DNA from: Neobacillus niacini NBRC 15566
GTDB lineage: Bacteria; Bacillota; Bacilli; Bacillales; Cytobacillaceae
Assembly (NCBI RefSeq): GCF_001591505.1
Contig: NZ_BCVA01000030.1
Coordinates: 1-64,000, forward strand
Length of the DNA stretch: 64,000 nucleotides
Direction: 5' to 3'
Shown: positions 25,867-34,802 of the stretch, piece after piece
Position numbering within the stretch: position 1 is the first letter of the stretch
How the letters are laid out: every line of letters begins with the position of its first letter
Made by a program: the position numbers and the translations under genes
The notes under the pieces: model-generated
What the model was told of the DNA's origin: nothing
Database searches by the model: none
Seen by the model: the letters and a program-made list of their open reading frames with translations, nothing else

Positions 25867-28140
25867 ATGAGTAAAATACGTGTTTATGAGTATGCAAAAA
25901 AACACAATATTTCAAGTAAAGATGTAATTACCAAGTTGAAAGAAATGAATATAGAGGTTTCAAATCATATGGCAACGATTGAGGATGCGGCAGTTGTTAA
26001 GCTAGACGCAACCTATAATAAAAATGATAGCAAACCACAACAAAAGCAAGCGAGACCGCAACAGCAAAATCGCCAGAATCAGAAACCACATCAGCAGGGA
26101 GTTAAACCACAAGTGCAAAGTAAAACAAGCCCAAAAGCCTTTGAGGATGACGACTCTAAGACGACAACTCCTAGCAAGGTGAAAGTAGTATCTCCACCAA
26201 AAGCGGTTGACAGTAAAAAACATAGTCAACAATTCCAATCTAAGGAAAATAAAGTTTTTAGTGCAGGAAAAGGAAATAAAAAACCTTTTAATAATAATAA
26301 TCAAAATCGCAATAATAATAACAACCGGAAAAAGAACCATACACCGGTTCCGCAAGCACAGCCTCAGGTTAAGAAAGTCAAGGAGCTTCCAGCTAAAATT
26401 ACTTTTAGTGAATCTCTAACTGTAGGCGAACTTGCAAAAAAAATCTACCGCGAACCTTCTGAAATCATTAAGAAGCTCTTTTTACTTGGCGTAATGGCAA
26501 CAATTAACCAGGTCTTAGATAAAGACGCGATTGAATTAATTGCAAGTGAATATGGTGTTGAGGTCGAGGAAGAAGTTAAGATCGATACGACAGATCTTGA
26601 AGTTTATTTCACTGAAGACGCACCAGAAGACCTAGTGGAAAGACCATCCGTTGTAACCATTATGGGTCACGTTGACCATGGTAAAACAACTTTGCTTGAT
26701 TCCATTCGTAACACAAAGGTAACGGAAGGTGAAGCAGGTGGAATTACCCAGCATATTGGTGCTTACCAAGTTGTTGAAAATGGGAAAAAGATAACATTCC
26801 TTGATACACCGGGACACGCTGCTTTTACAACAATGCGTGCACGTGGTGCGAAAATTACAGATATCACAATCCTTGTAGTAGCTGCTGATGACGGTGTTAT
26901 GCCGCAAACAGTTGAGGCGATTAACCATGCCAAAGCTGCAGAAGTTCCAATTATCGTTGCTGTTAATAAAATGGATAAAGAGGCTGCCAACGCTGACCGT
27001 GTTATGCAGGAACTTACTGAGCATGGATTAGTTTCTGAAGCATGGGGCGGAGATACAATCTTTGTTCCACTTTCCGCAAAAACAGGAGAAGGAATCGATA
27101 ATCTGTTGGAAATGATTCTTCTTGTTAGTGAAGTGGAAGAATGGAAAGCAAACCCTAACCGTAAAGCAGTTGGAACCGTAATTGAAGCACAATTAGATAA
27201 AGGCCGCGGATCCGTTGCTACTTTGCTCGTTCAAAACGGTACACTGAAGATCGGTGATCCGATTGTTGTAGGAAACACATATGGTCGTGTTCGTGCAATG
27301 GTAAATGACCTAGGACGCCGGGTGAAAGAAGCTGGACCTTCTACACCTGTTGAAATCACAGGTTTAAGTGATGTTCCACAAGCTGGTGACCGTTTTGTCG
27401 TATTTGACGATGAGAAAACAGCTCGTCAAGTTGGAGAAGCACGTGCGCAACAAGCACTGGCAGCTCAACGTGGTGAAAAATCAATTGTCAGCCTAGATAA
27501 TTTATTTGAACAACTAAAGCAAGGCGAGATGAAGGATTTAAATATCATCCTTAAAGCTGATGTTCAAGGTTCGGCTGAAGCCGTTGCTGCTTCCCTGCAA
27601 AAAATTGATGTTGAAGGTGTAAATATCAGAATTATTCATAGTGGTGCAGGTGCCATCAATGAGTCGGATATTACACTAGCCTCAGCTTCAAACGCGATTG
27701 TAATTGGATTTAACGTACGTCCTGATGTGAATGCAAAGCGTGCAGCTGAACAGGAAAAGGTAGATGTTCGTCTACACAGCATTATCTATAAAGTAATCGA
27801 AGAAATTGAAGCTGCTATGAAAGGTATGCTTGATCCTGAATTTAAAGAAAAAGTAATTGGTCAAGCGGAAATTCGTCAAACCTTTAAAGTTTCAAAGGTT
27901 GGAACCATTGCTGGTTCTTATGTGACTGACGGTAAAATTACTCGTGATAGCGGAATTCGTTTAATTCGTAATGGTGTTGTCATCTTTGAAGGAAATATCG
28001 ATGCATTAAAACGTTTTAAAGATGATGCCAAAGAGGTTTCACAAGGTTATGAATGTGGTATTACCATTAAGAACTTCAATGATGTTAAAGAAGGAGATAT
28101 TATTGAAGCATACGTAATGGAAGAAATAGAGCGTAAATGA
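25867..28140 (+). CDS. infB: Translation initiation factor IF-2
   Basis: The GTPase that delivers fMet-tRNA to the 30S subunit. The protein is 757 aa, about 40 longer than in B. subtilis. The N-terminal region (about 50-170) is low complexity, rich in Gln, Lys and Asn, with runs of four and five Asn encoded by AAT repeats near residues 140-155. The G domain begins at GHVDHGKTT (about 267-275), followed by DTPGHAAF and NKMD; domains II-IV follow, ending in the fMet-tRNA-binding C2 domain. Its stop overlaps ylxP by ATGA. An internal start giving a shorter form is possible but not assigned. Confidence 0.97.
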   Translation: MSKIRVYEYAKKHNISSKDVITKLKEMNIEVSNHMATIEDAAVVKLDATYNKNDSKPQQKQARPQQQNRQNQKPHQQGVKPQVQSKTSPKAFEDDDSKTTTPSKVKVVSPPKAVDSKKHSQQFQSKENKVFSAGKGNKKPFNNNNQNRNNNNNRKKNHTPVPQAQPQVKKVKELPAKITFSESLTVGELAKKIYREPSEIIKKLFLLGVMATINQVLDKDAIELIASEYGVEVEEEVKIDTTDLEVYFTEDAPEDLVERPSVVTIMGHVDHGKTTLLDSIRNTKVTEGEAGGITQHIGAYQVVENGKKITFLDTPGHAAFTTMRARGAKITDITILVVAADDGVMPQTVEAINHAKAAEVPIIVAVNKMDKEAANADRVMQELTEHGLVSEAWGGDTIFVPLSAKTGEGIDNLLEMILLVSEVEEWKANPNRKAVGTVIEAQLDKGRGSVATLLVQNGTLKIGDPIVVGNTYGRVRAMVNDLGRRVKEAGPSTPVEITGLSDVPQAGDRFVVFDDEKTARQVGEARAQQALAAQRGEKSIVSLDNLFEQLKQGEMKDLNIILKADVQGSAEAVAASLQKIDVEGVNIRIIHSGAGAINESDITLASASNAIVIGFNVRPDVNAKRAAEQEKVDVRLHSIIYKVIEEIEAAMKGMLDPEFKEKVIGQAEIRQTFKVSKVGTIAGSYVTDGKITRDSGIRLIRNGVVIFEGNIDALKRFKDDAKEVSQGYECGITIKNFNDVKEGDIIEAYVMEEIERK

Positions 28141-28418
28141 TTGTAGGTATCGCTGTTTGTGAATGTATTATTTACGATGCGCATTCTTTAAAAGAAAAAC
28201 GTGCGGTTTTGCAGCGAATTCTTACCAGGTTAAAACAAAAATTTAATGTATCGGTTTCAGAAGTTGACTATCAGGATGTTTGGCAAAGGACGAAAATAGC
28301 CATTGCTGCTGTAACATCCAATCGGGTAATGACTGAACTGGAACTGCAAAATGCACTTAAATTTATTGATTCTTTTCCTGAAATAGAAAGAACAATCACC
28401 GATGTAGAATGGCTTTAA
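28137..28418 (+). CDS. ylxP: YlxP, DUF503 family protein
   Basis: A conserved 93-aa protein of unknown biochemical function, always near infB/rbfA in Bacillus; it has been suggested to take part in ribosome or translation functions. Features: AHSLKEKRAVLQRILTRLKQKFNVSVSEVDYQDVWQRT in outline. The start overlaps the infB stop by 4 bp. Confidence 0.92.
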   Translation: MIVGIAVCECIIYDAHSLKEKRAVLQRILTRLKQKFNVSVSEVDYQDVWQRTKIAIAAVTSNRVMTELELQNALKFIDSFPEIERTITDVEWL

Positions 28419-28434
28419 GTTAAGAGGTGAAGTG

Positions 28435-28806
28435 ATGAGCCACAGAGCAAATCGTGTTGGAGAACAAATGAAGAAAGAACTAAGTGACATCATCGGTCGA
28501 AAAATTAAAGATCCTCGGATCGGCTTTGTGACAGTTACAGACGTTCAAGTATCAGGAGATCTACAACAAGCAAAAGTATATATTTCTGTTTTGGGCGATG
28601 AAGAGCAAAAGGAAAACACTCTTAAAGGTCTTGCAAAGGCGAAAGGTTTTATCCGAACTGAAATCGGACATCGTATTCGTTTACGCAAAACACCTGAGAT
28701 CCTTTTTGAATGGGATGAATCAATGGATTATGGAAATCGAATCAATTCTCTCATTCACCAATTGCACCATGAAGAAAGAAGCATGGAAAAAAATGAAGAA
28801 GAATAA
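28435..28806 (+). CDS. rbfA: 30S ribosome-binding factor A
   Basis: A cold-shock associated KH-fold factor for 16S rRNA maturation. The 123-aa protein begins MSHRANRVGEQMKKELSDII and contains KDPRIGFVTVTDVQVSGDL and RIRLRKTPEILFEWDES. ATG 28435 is chosen over the adjacent GTG at 28432 because AGAGGTG lies at normal spacing and the relatives start there. A terminator follows. Confidence 0.96.
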   Translation: MSHRANRVGEQMKKELSDIIGRKIKDPRIGFVTVTDVQVSGDLQQAKVYISVLGDEEQKENTLKGLAKAKGFIRTEIGHRIRLRKTPEILFEWDESMDYGNRINSLIHQLHHEERSMEKNEEE

Positions 28807-28808
28807 AT

Positions 28809-28836
28809 GGATAGACAATTGTCTATCCTTTTTTTT
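28809..28836 (+). terminator. Terminator of the rimP-rbfA operon
   Basis: A fully palindromic 20-bp sequence, giving an 8-bp stem with a 4-nt loop, followed by eight T's. Confidence 0.85.
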
Positions 28837-28866
28837 CGATACAAAATAGAAATGGAGTGACCAAAG

Positions 28867-29787
28867 GTGGAGGGAATATTACCTTTATATAAACCCGCTG
28901 GACTGACGTCGCATGATTGTGTATTCAGACTGAGGAAAATATTAAAAACGAAAAAAGTCGGTCATACTGGAACACTGGATCCAGATGTAACCGGAGTTCT
29001 TCCTATTTGTATAGGCAGGGCAACAAAAGTTGCAGAATATATAACTGACGCAGGAAAAAGTTATGAAGGCGAAGTATCGATTGGTTATTCCACAACAACC
29101 GAGGATGCTTCTGGCGAAAAAGTGGAGGAAAAGAAAATTGAAGGTACCATTAGCAGAAAAGAAATTCTTCAGGTCCTTGATTCTTTAACAGGTGAAATAG
29201 AACAGACTCCTCCGATGTATTCAGCTGTAAAAGTAGGAGGCACTCGTCTTTATGAATATGCCCGGAAAGGGATTGAAGTAGAACGCCCGACTAGAAAGGT
29301 GAACATTTATTCAATAGAGCTGCTTGATGATCGAGAAGAGTTTTCAGGAGAAACGATCTCATTTCGATTTAGAGTAAGCTGCAGTAAAGGTACCTATATC
29401 AGGACATTAGCGGTTATGATTGGCGAAAGTCTTGGTTATCCTGCACATATGTCAAATTTAGTCAGAGTGCAATCAGCTGCATTTAACATTGATGATTGTC
29501 TGACATTTGAGCAAATTGAAAAGTTAATGGAGATGGGGACAATTTCTTCATCTTTACGGCCATTAGAAATGGCACTTTCTCATTTGCCGAAATACATAAT
29601 AAATGATAAAGTAGCAGAGAAAGTGAAAAATGGCGCACTTTTGCCAATACCAGAACACTTAAAAAACAGTAACGGACCTATTATCGCTGAAACAGAAGAA
29701 GGAAGAGCTCTAGCCATCTATTCGGTACACCCGAACAAGCCAGGGCTTCTTAAACCTGTTAAAGTTTTGCGTAATGAACAAGGTTAA
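28867..29787 (+). CDS. truB: tRNA pseudouridine(55) synthase
   Basis: It makes pseudouridine 55 in the T-loop of tRNA. The 306-aa protein has the catalytic Asp38 in HTGTLDPDVTGVLP, PMYSAVKVGGTRLYEYAR, and SKGTYIRTLA. The start is GTG 28867, with GGAGTG about 10 bp upstream. ribF follows after 31 bp. Confidence 0.96.
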   Translation: MEGILPLYKPAGLTSHDCVFRLRKILKTKKVGHTGTLDPDVTGVLPICIGRATKVAEYITDAGKSYEGEVSIGYSTTTEDASGEKVEEKKIEGTISRKEILQVLDSLTGEIEQTPPMYSAVKVGGTRLYEYARKGIEVERPTRKVNIYSIELLDDREEFSGETISFRFRVSCSKGTYIRTLAVMIGESLGYPAHMSNLVRVQSAAFNIDDCLTFEQIEKLMEMGTISSSLRPLEMALSHLPKYIINDKVAEKVKNGALLPIPEHLKNSNGPIIAETEEGRALAIYSVHPNKPGLLKPVKVLRNEQG

Positions 29788-29818
29788 AAAGGTTACGGTC
29801 AAGAAAAGGTGAGTTTCA

Positions 29819-30757
29819 TTGGAAGTAATAAAGCTAGAGTTTCCATTAAATATAAATAAAACTGAAATACCTCCACTATCAATGGCACTTGGATATTTTG
29901 ACGGTGTTCATCTTGGTCATCAAAAGGTGATCCTTGAAGCAAAAAAACAAGCCGATCAAAGAGGACTAAGTTCCGCAGTTATGACCTTTGACCCTCATCC
30001 ATCGGTGGTTTTAGGCAAGAATGAAAAGCATGTTCAGTATATAACACCGTTAAGCGATAAAATTACTTTAATTGAGGAATTAGGCATCGATTACCTTTTT
30101 ATCGTCCATTTCACTGGTGATTTTGCAAACCTTCTTCCGCAAGAATTTATCGATCAGTATGTTATAGATTTAAATGTAAAACATGTCGTAGCCGGATTTG
30201 ATTTCTCTTATGGCCGTATGGGGAAAGGAACCATGGAAATTTTACCTTTCCATTCGAGAGAAAAATTCACCTTCACCATTGTTGAAAAATACACCAGTGG
30301 CGATGAAAAAGTAAGTTCTACTCGCATCCGTCAATATATAAAAAATGGAAGAACTGTCGAGCTTCCGGAATTACTCGGAAGATTCTATTCAACAGCCGGC
30401 ATCGTTGTCCACGGAGATAAAAGAGGCAGGACAATCGGATTTCCAACCGCAAATGTGGATACGAAGGATGCATATATATTACCCCCAACCGGTGTCTATG
30501 CCGTAAAAATTGAAATAGATGAAAACTGGTACGAAGGTGTATGCAACGTTGGCTACAAACCAACGTTTAATAATGACGCGCTGAGGATCTCTGTAGAAGT
30601 CCATATCTTCAACTTTGAAGAAACCATTTACGACTCAGAAGTAATCATTGAATGGCATCAATACCTAAGAAAAGAACAAAAATTCTCAGGAATCCAAGAA
30701 CTAGTTACACAAATTGAAAAGGATAAACAGAATGCGATAAAATACTTTAATAAATAG
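29819..30757 (+). CDS. ribF: Bifunctional riboflavin kinase/FMN adenylyltransferase
   Basis: It converts riboflavin to FMN and then FAD. The 312-aa protein has an N-terminal nucleotidyltransferase domain with GYFDGVHLGHQ (residues 25-35) and SSTRIRQYI, and a C-terminal flavokinase domain with GDKRGRTIGFPTANV from about residue 200. A TTG start at 29819 is preceded by AAAAGGTGA. No FMN riboswitch is seen upstream. Confidence 0.96.
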   Translation: MEVIKLEFPLNINKTEIPPLSMALGYFDGVHLGHQKVILEAKKQADQRGLSSAVMTFDPHPSVVLGKNEKHVQYITPLSDKITLIEELGIDYLFIVHFTGDFANLLPQEFIDQYVIDLNVKHVVAGFDFSYGRMGKGTMEILPFHSREKFTFTIVEKYTSGDEKVSSTRIRQYIKNGRTVELPELLGRFYSTAGIVVHGDKRGRTIGFPTANVDTKDAYILPPTGVYAVKIEIDENWYEGVCNVGYKPTFNNDALRISVEVHIFNFEETIYDSEVIIEWHQYLRKEQKFSGIQELVTQIEKDKQNAIKYFNK

Positions 30758-30774
30758 CTTTTTTAGCGATTAAC

Positions 30775-30803
30775 TTGCATTTTGTCGTAAAACGTTGTAT
30801 TCT
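30775..30803 (+). promoter_or_regulatory. Candidate promoter of rpsO
   Basis: TTGCAT (30775-30780) and TATTCT (30798-30803) with a 17-bp spacer, immediately after ribF. Confidence 0.4.
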
Positions 30804-30825
30804 TATTAACGTATTAAAAATAACC

Positions 30826-30880
30826 TTTGCTTGGCAAGTCGAGTCACCGACGCTTGCTCAGTAACAGGGGATAGTAAAAT
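30826..30880 (+). promoter_or_regulatory. Candidate S15 autoregulatory leader of rpsO
   Basis: The leader has a hairpin GCAAGTC...GACGCTTGC (30834-30840 with 30849-30857, bulged) followed by an unpaired stretch up to the ribosome-binding site. rpsO is autoregulated by S15 binding its leader in Bacillus relatives; the exact fold here is inference. Confidence 0.4.
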
Positions 30881-30895
30881 TAGGAGGTGAATAGG

Positions 30896-31165
30896 ATGGC
30901 AATCACACAAGAACGTAAAAACGAACTAATCGCTGAGTATAAAACTCATGATAACGACACTGGATCTGCAGAGGTTCAAATCGCTGTCCTTACTGAATCA
31001 ATCAACAATTTGAATGAGCACTTACGTACTCATAAGAAGGACCACCACTCACGTCGCGGTCTGTTGAAAATGGTTGGTAAGCGTCGTAATCTTTTAACGT
31101 ACCTACGTAATAAAGATGTTCAACGTTACCGTGAATTAATCAATAAGCTAGGACTTCGTCGATAA
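30896..31165 (+). CDS. rpsO: 30S ribosomal protein S15
   Basis: S15 nucleates the central domain of 16S rRNA. The 89-aa protein begins MAITQERKNELIAEYKTHDNDTGS and contains HLRTHKKDHHSRRGLLKMVGKRRNLL. ATG 30896 follows TAGGAGGTG at 7 bp; the in-frame GTG at 30887 is part of the ribosome-binding site itself and is rejected. Confidence 0.98.
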   Translation: MAITQERKNELIAEYKTHDNDTGSAEVQIAVLTESINNLNEHLRTHKKDHHSRRGLLKMVGKRRNLLTYLRNKDVQRYRELINKLGLRR

Positions 31166-31172
31166 TCAAAAG

Positions 31173-31196
31173 AAGCGGGATTTTTCCCGCTTTTTT
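31173..31196 (+). terminator. Terminator of rpsO
   Basis: A perfect 8-bp stem AAGCGGGA/TCCCGCTT with a 4-nt T loop, followed by T's. Confidence 0.9.
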
Positions 31197-31391
31197 GTTA
31201 GGTTTAAAAAAGATAATCCCTAGTGCAAGATAAATATATATATACATATTTTAAGTCGCAAAAATTTGAGCATACTATAAGTATATTTGTATTGATAATA
31301 TAAGCTTAAACGCTTTTTTTATATTAGATGATTAGAGCGATATTATTTCGCATTATTCTCTAAAGTGATTTAGATAGAGAGGGGTAACAAT

Positions 31392-33518
31392 ATGGAACAA
31401 ACGAAACATGAATATTCCATGGAATGGGCTGGTCGTAAATTAACCGTTGAAATTGGACAACTAGCCAAACAAGCAAATGGAGCCGTAATGGTCCGTTATG
31501 GAGATACGGCAGTTCTAAGTACTGCTACTGCTTCAAAAGAACCCAAAAACTTAGACTTTTTTCCTTTAACATGTAACTATGAAGAGCGATTATATGCGGT
31601 GGGGAAAATACCTGGAGGATTTATTAAACGTGAAGGCCGTCCGAGTGAAAAGGCAATTTTAGCTAGTCGTTTAATTGATCGCCCTATTCGTCCACTTTTT
31701 GCAGATGGCTTCCGTAACGACGTACAAGTAATCAGCATTGTTATGAGTGTGGATCAAGATTGCTCGTCTGAAATGGCAGCAATGTTTGGGTCATCATTAG
31801 CTCTATGTACATCTGACATTCCATTTGAGGGACCAATTGCTGGTGTTATCGTTGGAAGAGTGGGTGGAGAGTTTGTCATCAATCCAACAGTAGAACAAGC
31901 TGAAAAAAGCGACATTCATTTAACTGTTGCAGGGACAAAAGACGCAATTAACATGGTTGAAGCTGGTGCTGATGAAGTTTCAGAGGAAGTAATGCTCGAA
32001 GCTATCATGTATGGACATGAAGAGATTAAACGCTTAATTGAATTCCAAGAGAAGATTATGGCTGAGGCTGGTAAGGAAAAAAGGGAAATAGTTCTTTACG
32101 AAATTGATAAAGACCTTGAAGCTGAAGTGAGAGAAATGTGCGAAGCAGATATGGTCACGGCTATTCAGGTTCAAGAAAAGCATGCCCGCGAGGATGCCAT
32201 TAAAGAAGTAAAGAATCGTGTAATTGCTAAGTTCGAGGAGAATGAGGCAACAGACGATGACATGAAACAGGTAAAACAAATCTTAGATAAAATTGTCAAA
32301 GGTGAAGTTCGTCGTTTAATTACCGTTGAAAAGATTCGTCCAGATGGTCGGAAAATCGATGAAATACGTCCATTATCTTCACAGATAGGTATTTTACCAA
32401 GGACACATGGATCAGGGTTGTTTACTCGTGGACAAACTCAAGCATTAAGTATCTGTACATTAGGAGCTATGGGTGATGTGCAAATACTAGATGGTTTAGG
32501 CATTGAGGAAGAAAAGCGTTTTATGCATCATTACAATTTCCCTCAATTTAGTGTTGGAGAAACTGGACCAATCCGTGGACCTGGCCGTCGTGAAATCGGA
32601 CATGGTGCTCTTGGTGAGCGAGCATTGGAACCAATTGTACCTTCTGAGAAGGACTTTCCATATACGATTCGCCTTGTTTCTGAAGTCCTTGAATCTAACG
32701 GATCTACCTCTCAGGCGAGTATCTGTGCAAGTACCCTTGCGATGATGGATGCTGGTGTACCAATTAAGGCCCCGGTTGCTGGGATTGCGATGGGTCTTGT
32801 TAAATCTGGTGAACATTATACTGTTTTGTCTGATATTCAAGGTATGGAAGACCACTTAGGCGATATGGATTTCAAAGTTGCTGGAACGGCTAAGGGTGTA
32901 ACTGCACTTCAAATGGATATTAAAATTAAAGGGCTTTCTCGTGAAATTCTTGAAGAAGCACTTCAGCAGGCTAAAAAGGGTAGAATGCATATTCTTGATT
33001 CTATGCTGGCGACTATTTCTGAACCAAGAAGTGAACTTTCAAAATTCGCGCCAAAAATCTTAACTATGAAAATTAACCCAGATAAAATTCGTGATGTTAT
33101 TGGACCAAGTGGTAAGCAAATCAATAAAATCATTGAAGAAACTGGTGTTAAGATTGATATAGAACAAGATGGTACTGTATTTATTGCTTCAACCGACCAG
33201 GCAATGAACCAAAAGGCAAAGAAAATAATTGAAGACATTGTACGTGAGGTTGAAGTTGGCCAAATGTACCTTGGTAAGGTGAAACGAGTTGAAAAATTCG
33301 GAGCATTTGTTGAAATCTTTGCAGGGAAAGATGGATTGGTCCATATTTCTGAATTGGCCGAGGAACGAGTTGGCAAGGTTGAAGACGTCGTTGCAATCGG
33401 TGATGAAATTTTAGTGAAAGTTACTGAAATCGATAAACAAGGACGTGTAAACTTATCACGTAAGGCGATATTAAAGGAACAACGTGAAAAGGCTGAGAAA
33501 GCAGCGGAAAAACAATAA
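31392..33518 (+). CDS. pnp: Polynucleotide phosphorylase
   Basis: A 3'-5' phosphorolytic exoribonuclease in RNA turnover. The 708-aa protein has two RNase PH domains separated by an alpha-helical domain (the first near 10-140, the second with RPDGRKIDEIRPLSSQIGILPRTHGSGLFTRGQTQ in outline from about 316), a KH domain (KIRDVIGPSGKQINKI, about 562-577) and a C-terminal S1 domain (about 622-692). Catalytic-domain residues in GDMDFKVAGT are present. Confidence 0.97.
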   Translation: MEQTKHEYSMEWAGRKLTVEIGQLAKQANGAVMVRYGDTAVLSTATASKEPKNLDFFPLTCNYEERLYAVGKIPGGFIKREGRPSEKAILASRLIDRPIRPLFADGFRNDVQVISIVMSVDQDCSSEMAAMFGSSLALCTSDIPFEGPIAGVIVGRVGGEFVINPTVEQAEKSDIHLTVAGTKDAINMVEAGADEVSEEVMLEAIMYGHEEIKRLIEFQEKIMAEAGKEKREIVLYEIDKDLEAEVREMCEADMVTAIQVQEKHAREDAIKEVKNRVIAKFEENEATDDDMKQVKQILDKIVKGEVRRLITVEKIRPDGRKIDEIRPLSSQIGILPRTHGSGLFTRGQTQALSICTLGAMGDVQILDGLGIEEEKRFMHHYNFPQFSVGETGPIRGPGRREIGHGALGERALEPIVPSEKDFPYTIRLVSEVLESNGSTSQASICASTLAMMDAGVPIKAPVAGIAMGLVKSGEHYTVLSDIQGMEDHLGDMDFKVAGTAKGVTALQMDIKIKGLSREILEEALQQAKKGRMHILDSMLATISEPRSELSKFAPKILTMKINPDKIRDVIGPSGKQINKIIEETGVKIDIEQDGTVFIASTDQAMNQKAKKIIEDIVREVEVGQMYLGKVKRVEKFGAFVEIFAGKDGLVHISELAEERVGKVEDVVAIGDEILVKVTEIDKQGRVNLSRKAILKEQREKAEKAAEKQ

Positions 33519-33542
33519 AGCTGCTTCACTAGGAATGTATAG

Positions 33543-33569
33543 AAAGGTCAGGGGGAACCCTGACTTTTT
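33543..33569 (+). terminator. Terminator of pnp
   Basis: GTCAGGG/CCCTGAC stem (33547-33553 with 33558-33564) with a 4-nt loop, extended by A-T pairs into a T-run. Confidence 0.88.
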
Positions 33570-33575
33570 CCATAT

Positions 33576-33740
33576 TAGTTCTATTTAGCTACGGCTCCTC
33601 CGCTTTTAGTTCTATCTAGCTCCGGCGCCTAGGGGCTCGGGTCATAAGCCAATCCGGCAAGAAGGTTAAAAAGCAACCTTCATGCCGGCTCGTCTTATGC
33701 CTGTCGCCCCTGTTCAAGGCTCCTCCGCTTTTAGTTCTAC
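33576..33740. repeat. Long multi-stem intergenic repeat element with duplicated border
   Basis: The core (about 33607-33740) forms successive stems: AGGGGC/GCCCCT (33631-33636, 33706-33711), CATAAG/CTTATG (33643-33648, 33694-33699), CCGGCA/TGCCGG (33654-33659, 33683-33688) and GAAGGTT/AACCTTC (33661-33667, 33675-33681). A 22-bp sequence at 33593-33614 recurs exactly at 33718-33739, and the stretch around 33576-33597 resembles 33607-33627, so a partial copy precedes the full one. From memory, elements of this look are common between genes in Bacillaceae genomes; they are non-coding and GC-richer than their surroundings. Confidence 0.75.
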
Positions 33741-33784
33741 CTTGTCCCCTTTATTCATATATTCTGTATGAAGGGGGAAGGTAA

Positions 33785-34732
33785 ATGAAGAAGTTAAGAT
33801 TGATTGTTTGCTTATTACTTGTAGCGTGGTTTTCTGTTAACAATCCACTTGTAGATACATATATAGCTTCACTTAAAGGGAACTTCGTAACCGCAGTAAA
33901 GCAAGAAAATCCGCTATATCAAAGTATAATAAAAAAGGCTTCTACATATGAAATACCGCCTTCCAATGCTAAGATTGATCGAGTGTGGAAAGCTATCCCA
34001 GGGTATAATGGGTTAACTGTCGATATTGAAGCGTCATATAAAAATATGAAGAAGAGCGGTATTTTTGATGAAAAAAAATTAGTATATAAACAAACTCAAC
34101 CATCCGTCCATCTTAAGGATTTGTCACCATCTCCGATTTATCGGGGACACCCTGATAAACCAATGGTCAGCTTCATTATAAATGTAGCTTGGGGAAATGA
34201 ATATTTACCTGAAATGCTTGCGGTACTTAAACAACACCAAGTTAGGGCAAGTTTTTTCCTCGAGGGAAGATGGGTAAAAAATAATCCTGACTTGGCCAAA
34301 ATGATTGTAAGTGCAGGTCACGAAGTTGGGAACCATTCCTATACACACCCTGACATGAAAAGAATTACCGCTGCCGAGACAAGAGAGCAATTGGTGAAAA
34401 CAAATGAAGTAATTGAAGCAGCTACAGGAAATAAAAGTAGTTGGTTTGCTCCTCCCAGCGGCAGTTACAGGGACGAAACCGTTAAAATAGCTTCTGAATT
34501 AAATATGAAGACCGTTATGTGGACAGTTGATACAATCGATTGGCAAAAGCCTACACCTGACCAACTAATCAATCGTGTTATTTCTAAAATTGATAATGGT
34601 TTTATGGTGCTTATGCATCCGACGGCATCGACTGCCAAATCATTAGATCGTTTAATTTCACTTATCGAGGATAAGGGATTAAAAATAGGTACTGTAAGCG
34701 ATTTAATGAGTGAAGAAAGAATTATGAAATAA
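33785..34732 (+). CDS. ylxY: YlxY, NodB-like polysaccharide deacetylase family, exported
   Basis: A 315-aa protein with an N-terminal hydrophobic signal/anchor (LRLIVCLLLVAWFSV, about residues 3-17) and a NodB homology domain from about 120. The metal-binding HSYTH (H-x3-H) and the downstream WFAPPSGSYRDE and LMHP motifs are present, but the usual TFDDG motif is replaced by FIINVAWGNEY, lacking the two Asp residues. Activity as a deacetylase is therefore doubtful. In B. subtilis the gene is conserved at this place next to pnp and mlpA. Confidence 0.9.
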   Translation: MKKLRLIVCLLLVAWFSVNNPLVDTYIASLKGNFVTAVKQENPLYQSIIKKASTYEIPPSNAKIDRVWKAIPGYNGLTVDIEASYKNMKKSGIFDEKKLVYKQTQPSVHLKDLSPSPIYRGHPDKPMVSFIINVAWGNEYLPEMLAVLKQHQVRASFFLEGRWVKNNPDLAKMIVSAGHEVGNHSYTHPDMKRITAAETREQLVKTNEVIEAATGNKSSWFAPPSGSYRDETVKIASELNMKTVMWTVDTIDWQKPTPDQLINRVISKIDNGFMVLMHPTASTAKSLDRLISLIEDKGLKIGTVSDLMSEERIMK

Positions 34733-34802
34733 AAAAACCAGGAATCCAGATAATAATGAAAGATACCAATGTTTCCGCTTTTCTATCGATAGGAGGATTT
34801 TG

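Noticed and set aside
26002..26355. 117-codon - strand frame over the Asn/Gln-rich part of infB
   Set aside because: Low-complexity coding sequence gives long open antisense frames by composition alone.
29788..29818. FMN riboswitch upstream of ribF
   Set aside because: The truB-ribF gap is only 31 bp and cannot hold one.
32963..33529. 188-codon open frame on the - strand inside pnp
   Set aside because: It overlaps a conserved gene completely, its composition is that of a mirror frame, and it has no ribosome-binding site.
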